Assembly (NCBI GenBank): GCA_947447815.1
Contig: CANFLJ010000142.1
Location: forward strand, 1-5,602
From: Chitinophagaceae bacterium
GTDB taxonomy: Bacteria > Bacteroidota > Bacteroidia > Chitinophagales > Chitinophagaceae
Length of the DNA: 5,602 nt
Direction of reading: 5' to 3'
Each line of letters opens with the position of its first letter. The stretch's first letter is position 1. A program made the position numbers and the translations under genes. The notes beneath the pieces were generated by a model that was given only the letters and a program-made list of their open reading frames with translations, was not told the DNA's origin and made no database searches. Of the stretch, positions 1 through 4,537 are shown in pieces.

Positions 1-1
1 A

Positions 2-118
2 TTATCTTCAGGTCGTGCAACTTCTACCATGGAGTTCTCTCATTACAATCAAGCCCCTAACAATATTGCTGAAGAAGTAATAGCGAAGAACAAGGGTAAA
101 GTGAAAATCGAAGATTAA
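2..118 (+). CDS. fusA: Elongation factor G, C-terminal fragment (5' end outside window)
   Basis: The frame starting at base 2 is open for 38 codons and ends at TAA 116-118. The peptide contains SSGRATSTMEFSHYNQAP followed by NNIAEEVIAKNKG. This matches the end of EF-G domain V, where the family has a GRA-x-TMEF-x-HY block followed by a P-x-N-(I/V)-A helix. EF-G is the cytosolic GTPase that drives ribosomal translocation and, with ribosome recycling factor, splits post-termination ribosomes. The GTPase domain lies upstream of the window, so it cannot be told whether this is the main fusA or one of the EF-G paralogues common in Bacteroidota. No ribosomal protein gene follows, whereas rpsJ often follows fusA in str-type operons. 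A short lysine-rich and acidic tail (KGKVKIED) ends the protein. The family call is secure; the paralogue is not. Confidence 0.9.
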   Translation, partial: LSSGRATSTMEFSHYNQAPNNIAEEVIAKNKGKVKIED

Positions 119-119
119 T

Positions 120-159
120 CTAATTAGCTAATTTGATAATATGCTAATGTGCTAATGAA
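120..159. repeat. 8-bp tandem array, five CTAAT-type units
   Basis: Five consecutive 8-bp units start two bases after the EF-G stop codon: CTAATTAG, CTAATTTG, ATAATATG, CTAATGTG and CTAATGAA. The first five bases are nearly invariant and the last three vary. Degenerate CTAAT arrays of this sort are familiar in Bacteroidota intergenic DNA (general knowledge). No function can be read from the sequence. Confidence 0.75.
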
Positions 160-160
160 A

Positions 161-168
161 TACATTTG
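161..168 (+). promoter_or_regulatory. Candidate Bacteroidota -7 promoter element (TACATTTG)
   Basis: TACATTTG is an exact match to the Bacteroidota -7 consensus TAnnTTTG. The nearest upstream TTTG that could serve as a -33 element is at 132-135, a gap of 25 bases, slightly longer than usual. Transcription would begin near 175 and meet the terminator at 223-259, with no credible gene between. It is either a chance match or the promoter of a short RNA. Confidence 0.25.
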
Positions 169-222
169 ACAGCATATATCATTGAAGCATAAAGATCGTT
201 TTCATAGTTTTATTTTTTTTTT

Positions 223-259
223 ACTGCGGATATCTCCTAGAGATGTCCGCAGTTTTTTT
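223..259 (+). terminator. Rho-independent terminator downstream of fusA
   Basis: A 14-bp stem pairs ACTGCGGATATCTC (223-236) with GAGATGTCCGCAGT (240-253). It has one G-U wobble and a three-base loop, CTA. Seven T residues follow at 253-259. A run of ten T also precedes the stem at 213-222. The U tract is present only in the plus orientation, so it ends plus-strand transcription, most simply that of fusA about 105 bases upstream. Confidence 0.9.
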
Positions 260-349
260 ATGAGTATATACAACAAAAGTCTATCTCCAAAGCCATGTAT
301 TCATTTAGCTTTTCCGTTTCTAGTCTTTAGTTTTTGTATTCTCATTGTA

Positions 350-397
350 TTCAATTCGTTAATCCAATAATGCACCAATCCGCTAATTCATTAATCC
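350..397. repeat. Second 8-bp tandem array, six degenerate units
   Basis: Six units in register at 8 bp run from 350: TTCAATTC, GTTAATCC, AATAATGC, ACCAATCC, GCTAATTC, ATTAATCC. The shared core is (T/C)(T/A/C)AAT followed by two variable bases, mostly C. It resembles the array at 120-159 in period and AAT core and lies on the other side of the terminator. The register is clear but identity between units is modest. Confidence 0.6.
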
Positions 398-464
398 CAA
401 ACCCCAACAAAATCTATTAATCGGCACTCGTAATCATTAAAAAGGCACTCACAGCAGACATAAC

Positions 465-527
465 GTCTAGAACAATCGGCTAATCGTCACTAACAAAAAG
501 AAAAAAGGCGCTCGTAATCGCTTTATA
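465..527. repeat. Copy 1 of a 105-bp-offset direct repeat (63 bp)
   Basis: These three 21-bp units match 570-632 at an offset of 105 bp (five units), with about 45 of 63 positions identical by hand count. The best block is CACTAACAAAAAG at 488-500 against CACTAACAGAAAG at 593-605, followed by AAAAGGCGCTCGTAAT against AAAAGGCACTCGTAAT. This indicates an older duplication of a multi-unit block inside the array. Confidence 0.6.
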
Positions 528-569
528 GGCAGTAATAGAAGACAAAACGGCAGGCATAATTGTTCAGAC

Positions 570-632
570 GTCCCAAACAGATGGCTTGTCGGCACTAACA
601 GAAAGCAAAAAGGCACTCGTAATTGTTCAAAC
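570..632. repeat. Copy 2 of the 105-bp-offset direct repeat (63 bp)
   Basis: This is the partner of 465-527. It contains the best-preserved consensus unit, GGCACTCGTAATTGTTCA at 612-629, which also matches 549-566 (GGCAGGCATAATTGTTCA). Confidence 0.6.
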
Positions 633-653
633 GGTCAGTATAAAAATCTAATC

Positions 654-840
654 GCTCCACTAGGAAAGTTTATCAATTTGGCATTAACGGCTTCGGTTAA
701 ATAAAATGCTTGTAACAGTGGTATTTAGCAATAGCAAGACTAAAGGAAATCCCCAACTAAGTTGCTTCAACTGCTGCTAATATTCTTTTATTTCCTTCAT
801 TAAACCTAAAACCCTTATTTTCATTTCCTAAAATTGCCAG
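654..840. other. lpxD upstream region, no clear feature
   Basis: These 187 bases separate the 21-bp array from the lpxD start. No convincing TAnnTTTG element, hairpin, RNA gene or ORF was seen. TATTTTCA at 816-823 fits only half of the -7 consensus. GGCATTAAC at 680-688 resembles the start of an array unit (GGCACTAAC) but is out of the 21-bp register, so the array may decay into this region. There is no Shine-Dalgarno sequence before the ATG at 841, as usual in Bacteroidota. Confidence 0.5.
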
Positions 841-1836
841 ATGAAGTCATTTACTATCGAAGAAATATGCAGCAAGATTAACGGTGTTTTGCTGGGTCAT
901 ACCTCCACTGCCATTACGGGGCCAGAACAAATAGAATATGCCACCGATCAACAGATAACCTTTATTGGTAATAGAAAGTTTGCAAAACTCTGGGATACTT
1001 CTAAAGCCTGTGCAGTAATAGTAAACGATAACATAGATCTTTTACCTACCGAAAACAGAGCGGTAATAAAGGTAAAGAATGCTGATATTGCCATGTCGGA
1101 TGTGCTGGATTTGTATATGCCCGAATCGCCTGTATTTGAGGAGATGATACATCCTTCTGCCGTTATACATCCTGCTGCCAGCATTGGCGAGGGCGTAAAG
1201 ATTGGTGCTGGATGCTATGTAGGTAAGAATGTAGTGCTTGGCAAAAATGTAACCTTGTATCCCAATGTAACCATACTGGATAGTGTAACTATTGGCAACG
1301 AAACGGTAATATGGAGTGGTGCCGTAGTAAGAGAAAGATGTGTGGTGGGTAGTTATTGCATTATTCATCCCAATGCATCGATAGGTGCCGATGGCTTTGG
1401 TTTCCGTCCTAGTCCGGATGGTAAGGGGCTGGTGAAGATTACGCATATTGGCAATGTAATAATTGGCAACGGCGTAGAAATAGGGGCGAATACCTGCATA
1501 GACCGTGGCAAGTTTAGTGCAACAATAATTGGTGATGGCTGTAAGCTGGATAATCTGGTACAGATAGGTCATAACAGCCGGATGGGTAAATGCTGTATCA
1601 TGGCGGGAAGTAGCGGCCTTGCTGGCTCCGTAACGCTTGGTAATGGAGTATTGGTAGGCGGTGGATCCTGTATAAGCGATCATGTAACGGTGGGCAATGG
1701 CGTACAGGTAGGCGGATGCTCGGGCGTGATAAGCAATGTAGAGGATGGCAAAAAAGTACTTGGATTGCCTGCAGTAGATGCCCGAGATGCACTTAAACAA
1801 TGGGTGGTATTGCGCAAACTGGCTAACGAATCTTAA
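841..1836 (+). CDS. lpxD: LpxD: UDP-3-O-(3-hydroxyacyl)glucosamine N-acyltransferase
   Basis: 331 residues, close to the family's usual 330-350. LpxD moves a 3-hydroxyacyl chain from acyl-ACP to the 2-amino group of UDP-3-O-acylglucosamine, the third step of lipid A synthesis, in the cytoplasm as a homotrimer. Residues 1-100 fit the N-terminal uridine-binding domain (FIGNRKFAK at 41-49). From about 104 come many left-handed beta-helix hexapeptides (IHPSAVIHPAASIGEGVKIG and onward), reaching about residue 300. Family motifs are IGADGFGF at 181-188, GANTCIDRG at 215-223 and QIGHN at 241-245; His244 aligns with the catalytic His of E. coli LpxD. A C-terminal helix (DARDALKQWVVLRKLANES) follows. 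The gene stands alone, without lpxC, fabZ, lpxA or lpxB beside it, and has no internal defect. Bacteroidota often carry a second LpxD homologue, so this may be either copy. The start is the ATG at 841. Confidence 0.9.
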   Translation: MKSFTIEEICSKINGVLLGHTSTAITGPEQIEYATDQQITFIGNRKFAKLWDTSKACAVIVNDNIDLLPTENRAVIKVKNADIAMSDVLDLYMPESPVFEEMIHPSAVIHPAASIGEGVKIGAGCYVGKNVVLGKNVTLYPNVTILDSVTIGNETVIWSGAVVRERCVVGSYCIIHPNASIGADGFGFRPSPDGKGLVKITHIGNVIIGNGVEIGANTCIDRGKFSATIIGDGCKLDNLVQIGHNSRMGKCCIMAGSSGLAGSVTLGNGVLVGGGSCISDHVTVGNGVQVGGCSGVISNVEDGKKVLGLPAVDARDALKQWVVLRKLANES

Positions 1837-1850
1837 CTATATAATCAGGC

Positions 1851-2225
1851 TCATTTAAAGATAGTCTTCTTCTTTTCTATCAGTAATACTATTGCAATGC
1901 CAATGGTATACAAAAGCATATCGGACCAGGAAAAGGTGGTGCCGATAATGATTCTGGCAATCTTATACTTGCCTAACCCTAACAGATTGACCATGTCAAA
2001 GTATTGAGATATTTCCACAGCGTAAGCAAACAATAATACACCCATAGCGGTAGGCAGCACTTTGCTGCTTATGATCGATTTTGCCATGCAATACAATAAG
2101 ATAACTACCAGCAAATCGCCAATATAAGGACGGATAATATGATCGTGTACATAGATGCCGATGAACAACTCGACAAAGAAGATCCCGATGGCGAGCAGAA
2201 AGTACTTAAGGTTGAATGTAAACAT
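1851..2225 (-). CDS. DUF2809 family small integral membrane protein
   Basis: 124 residues when started at the ATG complementary to 2223-2225; a TTG seven codons upstream (2244-2246) is in frame but less likely. The protein is mostly hydrophobic. About four membrane segments can be seen: YFLLAIGIFFVELFIGIYV, IGDLLVVILLYCMAKSII, VLPTAMGVLLFAYAVEISQY and MLLYTIGIAIVLLI, with a basic C-terminus (EKKKTIFK). The segments VHDHIIRPYIGDLLVV, FAYAVEISQYF, LLGLGKYKIARIIIGTTFSWSDMLLY match the DUF2809 pattern as I recall it, including the conserved R-P-Y-x-G-D and E-x-x-Q residues. The function of the family is unknown to me. The gene converges on lpxD with 14 bp between stops and diverges from tyrS. I saw no strong hairpin in the lpxD gap. 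Confidence 0.8.
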   Translation of the reverse strand: MFTFNLKYFLLAIGIFFVELFIGIYVHDHIIRPYIGDLLVVILLYCMAKSIISSKVLPTAMGVLLFAYAVEISQYFDMVNLLGLGKYKIARIIIGTTFSWSDMLLYTIGIAIVLLIEKKKTIFK

Positions 2226-2243
2226 GGCTACTATATTGATGTA

Positions 2244-2251
2244 CAAATATG
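2244..2251 (-). promoter_or_regulatory. Candidate -7 element for the DUF2809 gene
   Basis: Read on the minus strand this is CATATTTG, seven of eight positions of TAnnTTTG. A TTTG that could be the -33 element lies at 2270-2267, 15 bases away, somewhat closer than usual. The implied leader before the ATG at 2225 would be only about 10-15 bases. It is supported only by pattern and position. Confidence 0.3.
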
Positions 2252-2346
2252 GATATTAATCTATATCAAAACAGTTATTGAAACCACAATTATATTGCTG
2301 GTAAAAGGGTGTTATATAATTCTACCATAAAATGGACGCTGAATAT

Positions 2347-2354
2347 TACATTTG
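2347..2354 (+). promoter_or_regulatory. Probable tyrS -7 promoter element (TACATTTG)
   Basis: TACATTTG matches TAnnTTTG exactly and lies 14 bases before the ATG at 2369. Transcription would start around 2360, giving a very short leader. No good TTTG is present at the -33 position. This element argues against the upstream in-frame ATG at 2309, which would lie outside such a transcript. Confidence 0.5.
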
Positions 2355-2368
2355 CCACAAATTTTGGT

Positions 2369-3652
2369 ATGACAAACAACCTTATAGAAGAATTGAAATG
2401 GAGAGGCATGATTCAGGATATTATGCCCGGAACGGTAGAGCAACTGAATAAAGAAATGACCTCGGCATATATTGGTTTCGATCCTACTGCTGATAGTTTA
2501 CATATAGGCAGTCTGGTACCTATTTTACTGCTGGTACATTTGCAAAAGGCTGGTCATAAACCGTATGCGCTGGTGGGTGGTGCTACCGGTATGGTGGGCG
2601 ACCCAAGTGGTAAGAGTGAAGAACGCAACCTGCTGAGTGAGGATGTATTGCAACACAACCTTGACTGCGTAAAAAAACAACTGGAACAATTTCTGGATTT
2701 CAATACTACATTGCCTAATGCAGCGGTGATGGTAAATAATTACGACTGGTTTAAAGAGATATCATTCCTGCACTTTATTCGCGATGTAGGTAAACATATC
2801 ACGGTAAACTACATGATGGCTAAGGACAGCGTAAAAAAGCGTCTGGAAGGGGAAACTGGTATGAGCTTTACCGAGTTTACTTATCAGCTTGTACAAGGCT
2901 ATGATTTTTACTGGCTGTACACAAATAAAAACTGTAAACTGCAGATGGGTGGTAGCGATCAGTGGGGGAATATAGTAACCGGTACCGAACTAATAAGAAG
3001 AAAGGGTGGGGGGGAAGCATTTGCTTTTACCTGTCCATTAATTACCAAAGCTGATGGCGGAAAATTTGGTAAATCGGAGAAAGGAAATGTATGGCTCGAT
3101 GCTAATAAAACCACACCTTTTCAGTTTTATCAGTTCTGGTTGAATGCTACCGATGCTGATGCAATAAGATGGATAAAAATATTTACCTTATTATCAAAAG
3201 AGATAATAGATAGTATATTACAGGAACAGGAAGCGGCTCCTCATTTAAGAACAGCACAGAAAAGACTGGCGGAAGAAGTAACTCGTTTTATCCATGGAGA
3301 AGAAGGGCTGAAGGCTGCTCTGGAAACTACCGAAAAACTTTTTGCAGCTGCTAATGCACCTGCCGATGCATTATCGATAGAAGACCTGGAAGGCATGGAG
3401 GGAATTGTAAGATTTGACATTGCTAAAGCTCAAATAGAGGCAGGAATAGATATAGTAAGCTTCCTGTCCGAAACCACTATTTTCCCTAGTAAAGGAGAAG
3501 CAAAAAAGATGCTGCAAAATGGAGGCGTTTCTATCAATAGAAATAAAGTGGGAGATTTAACCACGCTGATAAATGCGGATTACTTATTGCACCATAAATA
3601 CATACTGGTTCAAAAAGGAAAGAAAAGCTACTACCTGGTAGGAGTAGTATAG
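2369..3652 (+). CDS. tyrS: Tyrosyl-tRNA synthetase (TyrRS)
   Basis: 427 residues from the ATG at 2369, against 424 in E. coli TyrRS. An in-frame ATG at 2309 would add 20 residues that do not look like the family and would precede the candidate promoter, so it is rejected. The enzyme activates tyrosine with ATP and charges tRNA-Tyr in the cytoplasm. Visible signatures are GFDPTADSLHIG at 36-47 (the HIGH-type motif, His45), Y172-x3-Q176-x2-D179 of the tyrosine pocket, GSDQWGN at 195-201, and KFGKS at 232-236, the bacterial TyrRS form of KMSKS. An S4-like RNA-binding domain occupies roughly 358-427 (FPSKGEAKKMLQNGGVSINR). The gene is complete and monocistronic, with its own candidate promoter and terminator. 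No T-box leader is present. A seven-G run at 3008-3014 encodes part of RRKGGGEAF and keeps frame. Confidence 0.97.
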   Translation: MTNNLIEELKWRGMIQDIMPGTVEQLNKEMTSAYIGFDPTADSLHIGSLVPILLLVHLQKAGHKPYALVGGATGMVGDPSGKSEERNLLSEDVLQHNLDCVKKQLEQFLDFNTTLPNAAVMVNNYDWFKEISFLHFIRDVGKHITVNYMMAKDSVKKRLEGETGMSFTEFTYQLVQGYDFYWLYTNKNCKLQMGGSDQWGNIVTGTELIRRKGGGEAFAFTCPLITKADGGKFGKSEKGNVWLDANKTTPFQFYQFWLNATDADAIRWIKIFTLLSKEIIDSILQEQEAAPHLRTAQKRLAEEVTRFIHGEEGLKAALETTEKLFAAANAPADALSIEDLEGMEGIVRFDIAKAQIEAGIDIVSFLSETTIFPSKGEAKKMLQNGGVSINRNKVGDLTTLINADYLLHHKYILVQKGKKSYYLVGVV

Positions 3653-3676
3653 ATTATATAAATATTGAAGGAATAG

Positions 3677-3714
3677 CGGATACTATAATGATATCATTAT
3701 GGTATCCGTTTTTT
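3677..3714 (+). terminator. Rho-independent terminator of tyrS
   Basis: CGGATACTATAATGAT (3677-3692) is followed directly by ATCATTATGGTATCCG (3693-3708). The two pair as a 32-bp palindrome with one G-U wobble, and six T follow at 3709-3714. It starts 24 bases after the tyrS stop. Its T tract overlaps the TAA of the convergent barrel gene (3713-3715). On the minus strand the stem is followed by CTATTCCTTC, a poor U tract, so it mainly serves tyrS. Confidence 0.88.
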
Positions 3715-4528
3715 ATGGAATACGCATTACAGTAAATGCGCTTGCCCCAATGCCTGCCCCGGTATTCCTTCCAAGTGGAGTTACGAATCCTTCGAGATAT
3801 ACCGTCATATTACGTCTTATTCTTCTGCAGAGACTAAGTTTCAATTGTACATTATAAAAGTCTTTGCTGGCGTTATAACTGCTTTGGTTTAATGAATTGG
3901 TACTGGTAGAATAAGTGCTGTTTAAACCATAGCTTATATAAGCATATCTGCTGATAGAAGTAAAGCGCTGAATATTGAATAAGTATTGATCGGGCCCATC
4001 CAAAGAGAAGTAATGCCTGTAAGCCCATTCCACCGAAAAGAAACCACGGTGTCGTAGGGATTTACGGCCTTTAGCATAATTGATAGAAAACTCCATACCA
4101 TAAGCATCATAGCTAATAGGCATTGGGGCAATGCCATGTGATAATGGAATTATTTCTGCTACTTTAAAACTAGTAAATTCATTGTATAATTTGTTGGGAA
4201 TAGTATAAGAAAGTGCCAACTGCGCATCTGAAAATCCATGTCTTGAAATAGTTTGTTTGCTATTGTAAGATGACTCATATATATAGGGCAATGTAGCAGA
4301 TAGATCGAACCTTCGGGATAGACCATGTGCTACAAATACAGAGGCGTAATGAGAAGAGAATATGCTCTCGGATTTTTGAAAAGAGCCACTGTTATCAAAG
4401 AAATGATCGGAATAAAAGTAGCTGTAGGCTAAACTAAATACGGTTCTCCCTTTGCCCACAGGAAAACCTGCGTACAAGTTGGCGCTGTATAGTATTGCTA
4501 TAATAATAACCAGTAAATGTTTCTTCAT
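3713..4528 (-). CDS. Secreted protein, probable outer-membrane beta-barrel
   Basis: 271 residues. Residues 1-20 form a signal peptide: MKKH, then a hydrophobic core (LLVIIIAILY), with likely cleavage after ANLYA. The mature part begins GFPVGKGRTVFSLAYSYFYSDHFFD and is rich in alternating Tyr, Phe and Ser segments typical of transmembrane beta-strands, for example SIFSSHYASVFVAHGL, FDLSATLPYIYESSY, YAYISYGLNSTYST and MTVYLEGFVTPLG. The opening and the GLSRRFDLSATLPY block recall the family once named for phenol meta-pathway transporters (Phenol_MetA_deg-like), often seen in Bacteroidota. That link is from memory and the substrate is unknown. The gene begins 9 bp after the stop of the esterase gene on the same strand, so the two are probably co-transcribed. 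No Shine-Dalgarno is present. An outer-membrane location is inferred from composition and the signal peptide. Confidence 0.65.
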   Translation of the reverse strand: MKKHLLVIIIAILYSANLYAGFPVGKGRTVFSLAYSYFYSDHFFDNSGSFQKSESIFSSHYASVFVAHGLSRRFDLSATLPYIYESSYNSKQTISRHGFSDAQLALSYTIPNKLYNEFTSFKVAEIIPLSHGIAPMPISYDAYGMEFSINYAKGRKSLRHRGFFSVEWAYRHYFSLDGPDQYLFNIQRFTSISRYAYISYGLNSTYSTSTNSLNQSSYNASKDFYNVQLKLSLCRRIRRNMTVYLEGFVTPLGRNTGAGIGASAFTVMRIP

Positions 4529-4537
4529 TATAATAAA

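Larger units (their letters stand above)
423..653. repeat. Degenerate tandem array with a strict 21-bp period, 11 units
   Basis: Units begin at 423, 444, 465, 486, 507, 528, 549, 570, 591, 612 and 633, with no gap or insertion between them. Most start with GGCA or GTC. The clearest consensus is GGCACTCGTAATYGTT. Hand-counted identities are 17/21 for 423 versus 612, 17/21 for 549 versus 612, 18/21 for 486 versus 591 and 14/21 for 507 versus 612; other pairs are weaker. Two units end in CTAATC (480-485 and 648-653), recalling the CTAAT core of the neighbouring 8-bp arrays. Spacers are not unique and repeats are not conserved, so it is not a CRISPR. No IS-like terminal repeats or transposase were seen. 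Function unknown. Confidence 0.7.

Noticed and set aside
182..370. Plus-strand ORF of 62 codons after fusA
   Set aside because: It runs through the full terminator hairpin and its poly-T tracts, and its composition is what T-rich intergenic DNA gives. There is no recognisable motif.
423..653. CRISPR array
   Set aside because: Repeats are only moderately similar, are contiguous at 21 bp, and have no unique spacers of constant length. No cas gene is nearby.
1042..1800. Long minus-strand ORF (252 codons) opposite lpxD, plus shorter ones at 948-1184 and 1598-1792
   Set aside because: These are antisense shadows of the lpxD hexapeptide repeats, rich in Tyr, His and Ile from reversed GTA and ATT codons. 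The sense strand has clear LpxD motifs.
1837..1880. Terminator between lpxD and the DUF2809 gene
   Set aside because: Only a 5-bp ACTAT/ATAGT pairing with a long loop is visible, too weak to call.
2139..2330. Plus-strand ORF of 63 codons over the start of the DUF2809 gene
   Set aside because: It is a shadow of the membrane protein on the other strand, and the protein is charged and without motifs.
2309..2368. Upstream start for tyrS giving 447 residues
   Set aside because: The extra 20 residues do not resemble the TyrRS N-terminus, and the likely -7 element at 2347-2354 lies inside this stretch.
3934..4137. Minus-strand ORF of 67 codons inside the barrel gene
   Set aside because: It is out of frame with the barrel gene, which has a signal peptide and continuous beta-barrel character.
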